Below are positions 10,365 through 19,027 of a stretch of DNA of 64,000 nt, piece after piece (position 1 is the first letter of the stretch; every line of letters starts with the position of its first letter). The notes beneath the pieces were generated by a model that saw only the letters and a program-made list of their open reading frames with translations, was not told where the DNA came from and did no database searches. Source of the stretch: Tardiphaga sp. vice304 (GTDB lineage Bacteria > Pseudomonadota > Alphaproteobacteria > Rhizobiales > Xanthobacteraceae); the NCBI RefSeq assembly GCF_007018905.1, contig NZ_CP041402.1, positions 2,220,001 to 2,284,000 on the forward strand, in the 5' to 3' direction. Position numbers and translations under genes: made by a program.

Positions 10365-11396
10365 ATGACAAGCGATCCTTTCAACATCGTTCCGGCCACC
10401 CATCGTGACACCGCACGGTCGGCGTTGGCGGCTGCCTTCGGCTCGGCGCCCATTGGGGCGATCGCGCCTTTGATGGGCGGCGTGTCCGGCGCTCTGGTGT
10501 TTCGCGTTACGTCGGCCGGTAGGCAGTACGTGCTGCGGATGGAGGGCGCCGCCAGTCCGTTGCGCAATCCGCACCAGTACGCCTCGATGCAGATCGCAGC
10601 GGAAGCTGGCATTGCGCCGCGGTTGCACTTCGTTGACGATGTTTCGCGCGTCGTCGTAATGGATTTTATCGCCGAACAACCGCTTCTGACCTTTCCCGGT
10701 GGGCAGCGCGCGCTGGCCCATGCGCTGGGTGAAATGCTGCGGCGCCTGCAGGCGACTCCGACCTTCGAACACTTTGTCGAGTATCCCGACATCGTCACGC
10801 GGCTGTGGGCGCATGTGTGCCGGACCGGCCTATTTGCTCCGGGGGTGCTCGATGCTCATACCCAGCGCCTGACCGATATCCGTGCCGCTTATGTTTGGAA
10901 TCCGGCCGATGCGGTCTCCGCCCATAACGACGTGCTGCCGCGCAACCTGCTCTTCGATGGCGAACAGCTTTGGTTGGTTGACTGGGAGTCGGCCTATTGC
11001 AGCGATCCGCTGATCGACGTTGGCATCGCGCTGGACAATTTCGCGCCGTCTCCGGAACTGGAGGATGTGCTGCTGCAGGCCTGGCTCGGCCGCGCGCCGG
11101 ACCGGGCGATGCGCGACCGGCTAGCGCTGACCCGCGCGTTGACCCGGCTGTACTATGCCGGCGTGCAGTTCAGCGCCGTGGCGGCCGGGCCGCGGCCGGC
11201 TCCGGATACGGATGTGGCAGCGCCAACGCTGGCCGAATTCAGGCGGGCTCTGCGCGACGGCCGACTTTCGCCCGATGCTGCGGAGACCCGGCAGGTTCTC
11301 GGCAAGATGTATCTGGCTGCGTTTTTCACAGGCGGGAAGCCACCCGGCCTGCCGCCGCCCATTAGCGCATTTAGGATCAAACACGACCTGGAATAG
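10365..11396 (+). CDS. Aminoglycoside/choline-kinase-fold phosphotransferase in the dcw cluster
   Basis: 343 residues with the protein-kinase-like fold of the APH family. GGVSGALVFRV at 38-48 resembles the nucleotide loop, VLRME at 56-60 replaces the usual lysine strand, the catalytic-loop motif H187-N-D-x4-N194 follows, and the metal-binding V-D206-W-E comes after it. Closest by eye to the LicA/choline-kinase branch; the small molecule it phosphorylates is unknown. Gaps of 122 and 180 bp set it apart from murG and murC, and its codon use looks less GC-extreme than its neighbours. It is not a standard dcw member. A sugar kinase acting in wall recycling is possible but unproven. Confidence 0.75.
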   Translation: MTSDPFNIVPATHRDTARSALAAAFGSAPIGAIAPLMGGVSGALVFRVTSAGRQYVLRMEGAASPLRNPHQYASMQIAAEAGIAPRLHFVDDVSRVVVMDFIAEQPLLTFPGGQRALAHALGEMLRRLQATPTFEHFVEYPDIVTRLWAHVCRTGLFAPGVLDAHTQRLTDIRAAYVWNPADAVSAHNDVLPRNLLFDGEQLWLVDWESAYCSDPLIDVGIALDNFAPSPELEDVLLQAWLGRAPDRAMRDRLALTRALTRLYYAGVQFSAVAAGPRPAPDTDVAAPTLAEFRRALRDGRLSPDAAETRQVLGKMYLAAFFTGGKPPGLPPPISAFRIKHDLE

Positions 11397-11449
11397 CCGT
11401 ATCTTAGGGGAAGGCGGCCCGAATGGGCCCGTTTTTCGATATCCAAGCG

Positions 11450-11474
11450 TCATGGCCGGGGCTTGTCCCGGCCG
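11450..11474. repeat. Palindromic fragment 'tcatggccggggcttgtcccggcc'
   Basis: ggccggg and cccggcc flank a short gcttgt loop just upstream of murC. The unit looks like a fragment of a dispersed repeat. A weak G/C stem followed by five T's (about 11413-11436) precedes it and may end the transcript of the phosphotransferase. Confidence 0.5.
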
Positions 11475-11576
11475 ACTCCGTCTTGCATGAAGGGGGGCGA
11501 TTCGCGGCGTCCGGACCTGACGGAAGACGCGCTTCGCGCTTTTGCCCGGCCCGCCCAGACAGACGAGACCCAGCCC

Positions 11577-12980
11577 ATGAGACTGCCCCGCGAGATCGGC
11601 CCCATCCACTTCGTCGGCATCGGCGGCATCGGCATGAGCGGCATCGCCGAGGTGCTGTGCAATCTCGGCTATACCGTGCAGGGCTCCGACGCCTCCGAGA
11701 GCGCCAACGTCAACCGGCTCAGAGAGAAGGGCATCGTGATCCATGTCGGCCACGCCGCCGAAAACGTTGCCGGCGCCGACGTGCTGGTGGTCTCCACCGC
11801 GATCAAACGCGATAATCCCGAATTGATGGCCGCGCGTGCGCAGCGCATCCCGGTGGTGCGCCGCGCCGAAATGCTGGCCGAGCTGATGCGGCTGAAGAGC
11901 TGCGTCGCCATCGCCGGCACCCACGGCAAGACGACGACGACCTCGATGGTTGCGGCGCTGCTCGACGCCGGCGATCTCGATCCCACCGTGATCAATGGCG
12001 GCATCATCAACGCCTACGGCACCAATGCGCGGCTCGGCGCCGGCGAGTGGATGGTGGTGGAGGCCGACGAGAGCGACGGCACCTTCCTGAAGCTGCCGGC
12101 CGACGTCGCCATCGTCACCAACGTCGATCCCGAACATCTCGACCATTTTGGTACTTTCGAAGCCGTGCAGGACGCGTTCCGACACTTTGTCGAGAACGTG
12201 CCGTTCTACGGCTTTGCCGTGATGTGCATCGATCATCCGGTGGTGCAGAGCATCGTCGGCCGTATCGAGGACCGCCGCATCATCACCTATGGCGAGAACC
12301 CGCAGGCCGATGCGCGGCTGGTGGATCTCAAGCCCGCCAATGGCGGCTCCGCCTTCACCGTCGCGTTCCGCGATCGCAAGGCCGGCACCACAGAGACCAT
12401 CACCGATCTCGTGCTGCCGATGCCCGGCCGCCACAACGCGCTCAACGCCACTGCGGCGATCGCCGTGGCGCATGAGCTCGGCATGTCGGGCGACGCGATC
12501 CGCAAGGCGCTGGCCGGGTTCGGCGGCGTCAAGCGCCGCTTCACCAAGACCGGCGAATGGAACGGCGTCACCATCATCGACGATTACGGCCACCATCCGG
12601 TGGAGATCACCGCCGTGCTGCGCGCCGCGCGGGAATCCACTACCGGCAAGGTGATCGCCGTGGTGCAGCCGCATCGCTTCACCCGCCTGCAGTCGCTGTT
12701 CGAGGAATTCTGCACCTGCTTCAACGACGCCGACACCGTGATCGTCGCCGAAGTCTATCCGGCCGGCGAAGCGCCGATCGCGGGCATCGACCGTGATCAC
12801 TTCGTGCTCGGCCTGCGCGCGCACGGTCACCGCGAAGTGTTCCCGCTGCAGGACAGCGCGGGGCTGGCGGCGCTGGTCGCGGGCGTTGCGAAGAGCGGCG
12901 ACACCGTGGTGTGCCTGGGTGCGGGCAATATCACGCAATGGGCCTATGCGCTGCCGGGCGAATTGAAGGCGCTGGGGTAG
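11577..12980 (+). CDS. murC: UDP-MurNAc:L-alanine ligase MurC
   Basis: 467 residues from the ATG at 11577, giving the usual N-terminus [20 protein letters not shown]. An in-frame ATG 114 bases upstream would read through the intergenic repeat and is rejected. It adds the first stem-peptide residue, L-alanine. The Rossmann motif [11 protein letters not shown] lies at 12-22, the ATP loop GTHGKTT at 114-120, and EADESDGTF in the central domain. Length is normal. A repeat-filled gap separates it from murB. Confidence 0.96.
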   Translation: MRLPREIGPIHFVGIGGIGMSGIAEVLCNLGYTVQGSDASESANVNRLREKGIVIHVGHAAENVAGADVLVVSTAIKRDNPELMAARAQRIPVVRRAEMLAELMRLKSCVAIAGTHGKTTTTSMVAALLDAGDLDPTVINGGIINAYGTNARLGAGEWMVVEADESDGTFLKLPADVAIVTNVDPEHLDHFGTFEAVQDAFRHFVENVPFYGFAVMCIDHPVVQSIVGRIEDRRIITYGENPQADARLVDLKPANGGSAFTVAFRDRKAGTTETITDLVLPMPGRHNALNATAAIAVAHELGMSGDAIRKALAGFGGVKRRFTKTGEWNGVTIIDDYGHHPVEITAVLRAARESTTGKVIAVVQPHRFTRLQSLFEEFCTCFNDADTVIVAEVYPAGEAPIAGIDRDHFVLGLRAHGHREVFPLQDSAGLAALVAGVAKSGDTVVCLGAGNITQWAYALPGELKALG

Positions 12981-13023
12981 CAACGTCGATGTTCATCGCT
13001 GACATCGCCACACACGCCGCTGC

Positions 13024-13146
13024 GCTCCCTCCCCCCTTGCGGGGGAGGGTCGGAGAGGGGGGGCCACAAGCGACGTCGCCCATGGCACCCCCACCCCCGG
13101 CCCCTCTCCGCCTAGCGAAGCTTCGCTTCGCGCGGGGGGAGGGGAG
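13024..13146. repeat. G/C-rich palindromic repeat between murC and murB
   Basis: The left end ccctcccccct-tgcgggggaggg and the right end cgcggggggagggg form inverted ends, with an inner agcgaagcttcgct hairpin also seen at 6290. The core gccacaagcgacgtcgccc followed by ggcaccccca recurs, with few changes, in the repeat after degP (63705-63737), so the two are copies of one family. Confidence 0.75.
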
Positions 13147-13203
13147 CACTGCTCGCGTGCCCCGAGGCGAAGAAGCGGCATTTGCTCGCATACAGACACA
13201 AAA

Positions 13204-14121
13204 ATGACCTTCCCCGACCTCACTCCGGACCTCAAAGCCGCCATGCCCGAACTCCGCGGGCGTTTGCTGGCGAATGAATCGCTCGCGCCGCTGACGTGGT
13301 TTCGCGTCGGTGGTCCCGCGCAAATCCTGTTCACGCCGGCGGACGAAGATGACCTCGCATACTTCCTCTCGAACTTGCCGCGCGACATTCCCGTTGCCAT
13401 GATCGGTGTCGGCTCCAACCTGATCGTGCGCGACGGCGGCGTGCCGGGCGTCGTGATCCGGCTCAGCCCGCGCGGCTTCGGTGCGACGGTCGCGAATGGC
13501 GATTGCATCACCGCCGGCACCGCCGCGCTCGACAAGCGCGTCGCGGAAGCCGCGGCGGCGGCTAATATCAGCGGGCTGGAATTCTACTTCGGCATTCCCG
13601 GCACGATCGGCGGCGCGTTGCGGATGAATGCCGGCGCCAATGGCGGCGAGACCAAAGACGTGCTGATCAAAGCCACCGGCATCGGCCGCGATGGCGCGAA
13701 GCATGTCTTCGACAATGCCGCGATGGCGTTCGTCTATCGCAATTCCGGCGTTGATCCGCAGGTCATCTTCACGTCCGCGACCTTTCGCGGACGTATCGCC
13801 GAGCCGTCCGCGATCCGGGCGCGCATGGACGAGGTGCAGGCGCATCGCGAGACCGCGCAGCCGATCCGCGAAAAGACCGGCGGCTCGACGTTCAAGAATC
13901 CGCCCGGCCATTCCGCCTGGAAGCTGGTCGATGCCGCCGGCTGCCGCGGCCTGCGGGTGGGTGGCGCGCAGGTCTCGGAGATGCACTGCAACTTCCTGAT
14001 CAACACCGGCGACGCCACCGCCGCGGATATCGAAACGCTCGGCGATACCGTGCGGGCGAGGGTGCTGGCGCAGTCAGGAATCGACCTGCACTGGGAAATC
14101 AAGCGGATCGGCGTGAAATAG
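13204..14121 (+). CDS. murB: UDP-N-acetylenolpyruvoylglucosamine reductase MurB
   Basis: 305-residue FAD enzyme that reduces enolpyruvyl-UDP-GlcNAc to UDP-MurNAc. FAD-domain motifs are visible: TWFRVGGPA near residue 32, [13 protein letters not shown] in the middle, and [15 protein letters not shown]. The substrate domain has [14 protein letters not shown], carrying the proton-donor serine, and [18 protein letters not shown]. Lengths fit the short MurB type of alphaproteobacteria. A dispersed repeat begins five bases after its stop. Confidence 0.95.
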   Translation: MTFPDLTPDLKAAMPELRGRLLANESLAPLTWFRVGGPAQILFTPADEDDLAYFLSNLPRDIPVAMIGVGSNLIVRDGGVPGVVIRLSPRGFGATVANGDCITAGTAALDKRVAEAAAAANISGLEFYFGIPGTIGGALRMNAGANGGETKDVLIKATGIGRDGAKHVFDNAAMAFVYRNSGVDPQVIFTSATFRGRIAEPSAIRARMDEVQAHRETAQPIREKTGGSTFKNPPGHSAWKLVDAAGCRGLRVGGAQVSEMHCNFLINTGDATAADIETLGDTVRARVLAQSGIDLHWEIKRIGVK

Positions 14122-14125
14122 AACT

Positions 14126-14247
14126 GTCATTCCGGGGCGCGAGAGCGCAGCTTGAGCGAACCCGGAATCCCGAGATGGGAAGATGCACATCTCGGGATTC
14201 CGGGTCTGCATCAGCCGGCTACGCCGTCTGCTGCATCCCGGAATGAC
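14126..14247. repeat. 122-bp inverted doublet with 'gtcattccggg' ends, copy A
   Basis: The element begins gtcattccggggcgcg and ends cccggaatgac, so the outer 11 bases are exact inverted copies. Inside, cccggaatcccgagatg (14161-14177) and its perfect complement (14188-14204) form a 17-bp stem around a 10-base spacer. Each half is itself a shorter palindrome. A second 122-bp copy lies at 32226. The same ends bound the GIY-YIG element at 24881, so this looks like its empty, non-coding form. Confidence 0.85.
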
Positions 14248-14266
14248 AGCTTGTGGATATAGCGCG

Positions 14267-15082
14267 CTACTTCGCGGCCGGCGTAGCCGTCGGCTCCACC
14301 GGCGCCACCACATCGCTCAGCGACAACAACTTTTCCAGCGGCAGCGGCGAGACGCGGAAGCTGCCCTGGAAGGGGTGCTCCTGCAGCGCGATCAGGCCGA
14401 GCGCCACCACCGCGGCGGTCGAGAACACGGTCAGCGCGGCCAATAGCGCGCGAGGCTTTTCCAGATGCACCAGGCCCAGCGCCACCTGCGTCATGAGGCC
14501 GAGGATCAGCACCGAGATCCATTTCAAATCATTGGTCTGGTCGGACGACAGGCTGAGCCGGTCGGTACGCGCGGTGCCGACACGGACCGCCGCGTTGAGC
14601 AGTGCGCTGTGCACCGCCGCGCTGGCATCGCGGGTGATGGTGGGATCGCTGACCTCGCGCAGCAGCGTGTCATAGGCGGTCGAGGTGGCCGCGGCATTGC
14701 CGTTGCCCATCATCTGCGGCCATTCTTCCTGCGCCGCGCTGCGGGCATAGTCCTTCAGCGCCATGCGGATCTCGCGCATGTCGGTCACGGACGCCACCGA
14801 CAGCGTATAGATGTTGCGCAATTCGCCGGCCTCGGTCTGCACCGCGCGCAGCGCCTGGCGGTTGCGTTCGCCGATGTCGTTGGCGAGAAAGCCGGTCAAC
14901 AGCGCGAACAGGATCGCCACCGCCGAGAAGAACGGCGCCACCACGCCGTTCAGCGACAATACCCCGCGCCGCACCGGCGAGCGGAAGATCAGCCCGGCCA
15001 GCGCCCAGGCAGCGCCGAAATACAGCACGAATAGCGTGGCAAAAATGCCAATGGCCGGCAGGTCGAGCCAGGCTCGGATCAT
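14267..15082 (-). CDS. DUF4239-type membrane protein, antisense within the dcw cluster
   Basis: 271 residues from an ATG preceded by AGGAGA at good spacing. Two membrane segments lie near the N-terminus (about 10-30 and 47-67), followed by a soluble stretch of about 110 residues, then two more hydrophobic segments near 187-230. The NDIGERNRQALRAVQTEA segment and overall layout match the DUF4239 family of bacterial membrane proteins, whose function is not known to me. It is transcribed against murB and ddl and diverges from ddl, so it needs its own promoter in the 100-bp gap at 15083-15184. Confidence 0.75.
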   Translation of the reverse strand: MIRAWLDLPAIGIFATLFVLYFGAAWALAGLIFRSPVRRGVLSLNGVVAPFFSAVAILFALLTGFLANDIGERNRQALRAVQTEAGELRNIYTLSVASVTDMREIRMALKDYARSAAQEEWPQMMGNGNAAATSTAYDTLLREVSDPTITRDASAAVHSALLNAAVRVGTARTDRLSLSSDQTNDLKWISVLILGLMTQVALGLVHLEKPRALLAALTVFSTAAVVALGLIALQEHPFQGSFRVSPLPLEKLLSLSDVVAPVEPTATPAAK

Positions 15083-15184
15083 GAACGTCTCCTGATGTCG
15101 CGGAAGGCTCGCGCTGGCGGCGCAAATCAGCAATATCTGACTCGCCATGCTATGGGCATCGACGAGGCGAATGAGGGTGAATCG

Positions 15185-16201
15185 ATGGTTGAGTGGGACA
15201 GAGCAAAGCGCATCACCATCCTGTTCGGTGGCTTGAACAAGGAGCGACTGGTCTCGGTGGCCTCCGCGCAGGCGCTGCACCGCGCGCTGCCCGATGCCGA
15301 ACTGTGGTTCTGGGACGCCGACGATCAGGTCTATCCGACACAGCCGTCCGCGCTGCTGGGTCACGGCCGCCCCTTCGAAGAAGCCTTTCAGCCGGGCTCG
15401 GCCAGCCTCGGCCGGCTGACGCAGGCGCTCGATCAGGCCAAGGCGGAGAACCGCGTGCTGCTGCTCGGCCTGCACGGCGGCACCGCGGAGAACGGCGAAT
15501 TGCAGGCGATGTGCGAGATGCGCGGCATCCCTTACACCGGCTCCGGCTCGGCATCGTCCAATCTCGCCTTCGACAAGGTGGCGTCCAAACGTTTCGCGGC
15601 GATTGCCGGCGTGACCATCGCCGAAGGCATCGCGCTGGACGATCTGGAAGCAGCGCTCGCCGAACACGGCAAACTCATCGCCAAGCCGGCGCGCGACGGA
15701 TCGAGCTACGGCCTGATCTTCGTCAACGCCACGCAGGACATCGCGGCCGTGCGTGCCGCCGCGCGGACCGAGGATTATGTGATCGAACCGTTCGTCGCCG
15801 GAATCGAATCCACCTGCGGCGTGCTGGAGCAGGCCGACGGCTCATTGCTGGCGCTGCCACCGATCGAGATCATCCCGGCCGAGGGCGGCTTCGACTACGA
15901 GGCCAAATATCTGGCGAAATCGACGCAGGAAATCTGCCCCGGCCGGTTTGCGCCGGAGATCAGCGAAGCGATCATGGCAGACGCGGTGAAGGCGCACCGG
16001 GCGTTGTCGTGCTCGGGCTATTCGCGCTCGGATTTCATCGTGTCAGGGAAGGGCCCCGTCTATCTCGAAACCAACACGCTGCCCGGGCTGACGGCAGCCT
16101 CGCTCTACCCCAAGGCGCTGGCCGCCCAGGGCATCGGCTTCGTGGAGTTTTTGCAGGGGCAGCTGGCGCTGGCCGTGAAGCGGGCGGCTGGTGCTTCGTA
16201 G
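15185..16201 (+). CDS. ddl: D-alanine:D-alanine ligase-type ATP-grasp enzyme
   Basis: ATP-grasp ligase expected to make the D-Ala-D-Ala used by MurF. From the ATG at 15185, preceded by GAGGGTGA, it has 338 residues; earlier in-frame ATGs at 15095 and 15152 would invade the promoter of the divergent gene. KERLVS near residue 20 keeps the substrate glutamate and serine, GLHGGTAENGELQ replaces the usual LHGRxGEDG form, and KPARDGSSYG, FDYEAKYL and LETNTLPGL are all present. It is divergent from enterobacterial DdlB but retains the catalytic core. Its stop codon lies inside a repeat. Confidence 0.88.
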   Translation: MVEWDRAKRITILFGGLNKERLVSVASAQALHRALPDAELWFWDADDQVYPTQPSALLGHGRPFEEAFQPGSASLGRLTQALDQAKAENRVLLLGLHGGTAENGELQAMCEMRGIPYTGSGSASSNLAFDKVASKRFAAIAGVTIAEGIALDDLEAALAEHGKLIAKPARDGSSYGLIFVNATQDIAAVRAAARTEDYVIEPFVAGIESTCGVLEQADGSLLALPPIEIIPAEGGFDYEAKYLAKSTQEICPGRFAPEISEAIMADAVKAHRALSCSGYSRSDFIVSGKGPVYLETNTLPGLTAASLYPKALAAQGIGFVEFLQGQLALAVKRAAGAS

Positions 16202-16336
16202 CCCGGATGGAGTTTGCGCCGGCGCTCGCAGAGCAAAGTCGGAAACGCAAGCCGGGGCCGGCCTAACCGCGGAAGCGGTTTTCCCTTATTGCGGCCTCGC
16301 GACGCAAGGGCGCCGCGCTGCCTCCATCCGGGCTAC
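16198..16336. repeat. Inverted repeat 'gtagcccggatggag' overlapping the ddl stop
   Basis: gtagcccggatggag at 16198-16212 and its exact complement at 16322-16336 bound a 139-bp segment. The left copy supplies the TAG stop of ddl. Inner hairpin bases include ccgcggaagcgg around 16267-16278. This is a fourth palindromic family distinct from the gtcattccggg and ccccttgtgggag families. Confidence 0.75.
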
Positions 16337-16602
16337 GGCTCCGCGCGCGCTTGCCCGGCATCGCGTGTCTCCAAAGACTCGGTTCCGCTAAACTCTTGCA
16401 TAACCGCATCTAATCGTGCCCTGCGCGGACCCTCTTTACACTTTGTTTACCAGGAAGTCCGAAGGTTAACGCTGGCGGCGCTGGTGCGTCTGGCTGCCGA
16501 GGCGTGAGCGTGCGGAGTTCCGTAGCGAGCATGGCGTCGGCGTCCGGTTCACGGTGCCATGGTCCGCGATGACGCGGGCCTAACAGATGACGAGCTCGTG
16601 CA
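16337..16602 (+). other. Upstream region of ftsQ
   Basis: The stretch between the ddl repeat and ftsQ holds no gene that I can support. It contains an AT-richer patch at about 16430-16472 (tttacactttgtttacc, then gaaggttaac), a plausible place for a promoter of ftsQAZ, but no consensus boxes at proper spacing could be assigned. Stops in all plus frames precede the ftsQ ATG. Confidence 0.35.
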
Positions 16603-17607
16603 ATGCTTGGTGCAGGACGCCTTTCCCGGTCGGATCGACCGCAGGGCCCCCAAACTGACCTGAGGCTGGCGGCCCGCGGCGCAGCGATCCTGCTGCGCGA
16701 GCAGCTGGCTCCGCTTGCGCGTTTTCTCAGCCAGCCGCGCGCCCGCAAGGCGGCGATCCGCGAGCAGAACTCGAACCGCTTCATCGCTGCGTTCGAGCGT
16801 TACGTGCCGCGCCGTGTCGGCATTGCCGCCACCGTCCTGATGCTGCTCGGCAGCGTCGCGCTCGGCGTCGTCAATGGCGGTCACGTCGAAGAACTCACCG
16901 AATTCCTCTCGGATACCCGCAACGCCGCGGCCAATGCCGCCGGCTTCCGCATCGCGTCGGTGACGCTGAACGGCCGCAAGCAACTGACGCAGGACGAAAT
17001 CCTCGCGATCGGGGGCGTCAACGGCCGCTCCTCGCTGCTGTTTCTCGACGCCGCCACCGTGCGCGACCGGCTGAAGGCCAATCCGTGGATTGCCGACGCC
17101 AACGTGCTGAAACTGTATCCCGACCGGCTGCAGATCGACGTCACCGAGCGCACCGCGTTCGCGTTGTGGCAGCAGGATGGCCGCCTGGCCGTCGTCGCCG
17201 CCGACGGCGCGGTGCTGGAAAACTACGTTTCGAAACGCTTCACCACGCTGCCTTTGGTGGTCGGCAAGGGCGCCGACACGCGCGCCCGCGATTTTCTCGC
17301 GCTGCTGGATCGCTACCCGCAGGTCCGCGCCGTCACCCGTGCCGCGATCCTGGTCGGCGAGCGGCGTTGGAATTTGCGTCTGACGGACGGGCTCGACGTG
17401 CGCCTGCCGGAGAACGACGTCGGCAATGCGCTGGCGATGCTGAGCCAGCTCGACAAGGAAGATCATTTGTTCTCGAAAGATATTGTCGCGATCGACATGC
17501 GTCTGTCCGACCGGCTGACCGTGCGGCTGTCGGAAGACGCCGCAAAGGCCCGCGACGAGCTGTTCGCCAAGGAGAACAAGACGAAGAAGAAAGCAGGCGC
17601 GGCATGA
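16603..17607 (+). CDS. ftsQ: Cell division protein FtsQ
   Basis: 334-residue bitopic divisome protein linking early and late division proteins. A long basic cytoplasmic tail (1-70) precedes one membrane segment at about 73-91. The POTRA domain at about 115-190 contains the V-T-L-N-G strand and NPWIADANVLKLYPDRLQIDVTE pattern (here split across residues 158-180). A beta domain follows, and the tail is lysine-rich. The ATG lies 15 bases after a stop in frame. The TGA overlaps the ftsA start. Confidence 0.93.
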   Translation: MLGAGRLSRSDRPQGPQTDLRLAARGAAILLREQLAPLARFLSQPRARKAAIREQNSNRFIAAFERYVPRRVGIAATVLMLLGSVALGVVNGGHVEELTEFLSDTRNAAANAAGFRIASVTLNGRKQLTQDEILAIGGVNGRSSLLFLDAATVRDRLKANPWIADANVLKLYPDRLQIDVTERTAFALWQQDGRLAVVAADGAVLENYVSKRFTTLPLVVGKGADTRARDFLALLDRYPQVRAVTRAAILVGERRWNLRLTDGLDVRLPENDVGNALAMLSQLDKEDHLFSKDIVAIDMRLSDRLTVRLSEDAAKARDELFAKENKTKKKAGAA

Positions 17608-18929
17608 CCGGGCTTGATCGCACCCAGGCACCGAAGACGCGCCAGATGGCGCCGAACCGCACCGCGCTGGTGGCGTCGCTCGACGTCGGCACCAGCAAGA
17701 TCGCCTGCATGATCGCGCGTCTCAAGCCGTGCGCGCCGAACGAGGCGTTGCGCGGTCGCACCCACGCCGTCGAACTGGTCGGCTACAGCCAGATCCAGTC
17801 GCGCGGCGTCAAGTCCGGCGCCGTCGTCGACATGGGCGAATGCGAGCAGGCGGTGCGCCAGGCGGTGTCGCTGGCCGAACGCATGGCGAAGGCCCGCGTC
17901 GAATCCGTTCTGCTGTCCGTCTCCGCCGGCCGCCTGCAGGGCCAGTTGATCGAGGCGTCCGCCGACATCAAGGGCAGCGCCGTCACGGCTGCCGATGTCA
18001 CCCGCGTGACCTCCACCGGGATGAAACACGCCACGCCGCCCGGCCGCACCGTGCTGCACGCGCTGCCGGTCAGCTATTCGCTGGATGGCGTCAAGGGCAT
18101 CCGCGATCCCAAGGGCATGGTCGCTTCGCAATTCGGCGTCGACATGAACGTCGTGACCGCCGACGCCACAGTCGCGCGCAACCTGATGCTGGTCGTCGAG
18201 CGTTGCCATCTCAATGTCGAGGCGATGGCCGCGTCGCCTTACGTCGCCGGCCTGTCGGTTCTGACCGACGACGAAAGCGATCTCGGCGCTGCCGTCGTCG
18301 AGATGGGGGCAGGGACCACCACGATCGCGATCTATTCCGGCGGCCGTTTCGTGCATGCCTCCGGCTTTGCGGTCGGCGGGCAACACATCACCATGGATAT
18401 CGCCCGTGGCCTGGGTTGCTGCATCGCGGATGCCGAGCGAATCAAGACGTTATATGGCACGGTACTGACGGGTGGATCGGACGCGCGCGAAGTGATGAAC
18501 GTGCCGACGGCTGGCGATAATGACCGGGACTTTCCGCAGGTCGTGACCCGCGCCACCATCGCGAACATCGTGCGGCCCCGCGCCGAGGAGATTTTTGAAA
18601 TGGTCAGGGACCGGCTGGCGGATTCGCCGTTTGCAGCAGAGCCGCGGGCGCGCGTCGTGCTGTCGGGCGGCGCCTCGCAGCTCACCGGTCTCGCCGAACT
18701 CGGCAGCCAGGTTCTCGGCCGTCCGGTTCGCATCGGACGTCCGCTCGGGTTCGGCCGGCTGCCCAATGAGGCCAAGAGCGCCTCGTTCGCGGTGCCGACG
18801 GGCCTCCTGGTCTATCCGCAATTCGCCCATCTTGAGCACGTCGAGCCCCGCTACACCCGCCAGCTCAAGACCGGCACCGGCGACGGTTATTTCGGAAAGG
18901 TCGGGCGATGGCTTCGCGAAGGCTTCTGA
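17604..18929 (+). CDS. ftsA: Cell division protein FtsA
   Basis: 441-residue actin-like protein tethering FtsZ to the membrane. The ATG overlaps the ftsQ stop. ATPase motifs of the actin superfamily appear as SLDVGTSKIACMIAR near residues 29-43, EMGAGTTTIAIYSGG in the second phosphate loop, and VVLSGGASQLTGL in the adenosine motif. The extreme C-terminus, GKVGRWLREGF, is an amphipathic helix suitable for membrane targeting. A gap of about 100 bp precedes ftsZ. Confidence 0.95.
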   Translation: MTGLDRTQAPKTRQMAPNRTALVASLDVGTSKIACMIARLKPCAPNEALRGRTHAVELVGYSQIQSRGVKSGAVVDMGECEQAVRQAVSLAERMAKARVESVLLSVSAGRLQGQLIEASADIKGSAVTAADVTRVTSTGMKHATPPGRTVLHALPVSYSLDGVKGIRDPKGMVASQFGVDMNVVTADATVARNLMLVVERCHLNVEAMAASPYVAGLSVLTDDESDLGAAVVEMGAGTTTIAIYSGGRFVHASGFAVGGQHITMDIARGLGCCIADAERIKTLYGTVLTGGSDAREVMNVPTAGDNDRDFPQVVTRATIANIVRPRAEEIFEMVRDRLADSPFAAEPRARVVLSGGASQLTGLAELGSQVLGRPVRIGRPLGFGRLPNEAKSASFAVPTGLLVYPQFAHLEHVEPRYTRQLKTGTGDGYFGKVGRWLREGF

Positions 18930-19027
18930 TGGCGAATTTTCAGCCGCAATTTTTTTCCACTTCGACGCTTTCGGCTTCCCGCCGCGGGCATGACCAGACA
19001 ACGCGCGCGTAATCGAGAGGCAATCAC

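Noticed and set aside
10365..11396. Assignment of the phosphotransferase as AmgK
   Set aside because: The fold is shared but no AmgK-specific feature is visible and no MurU-like partner lies beside it.
11463..11576. Upstream ATG as the murC start
   Set aside because: It would add 38 residues translated from an intergenic repeat; the standard MurC N-terminus begins at 11577.
13024..13146. Repeats considered as a CRISPR array
   Set aside because: No regular repeat-spacer alternation and no cas genes in the window; they are isolated palindromes.
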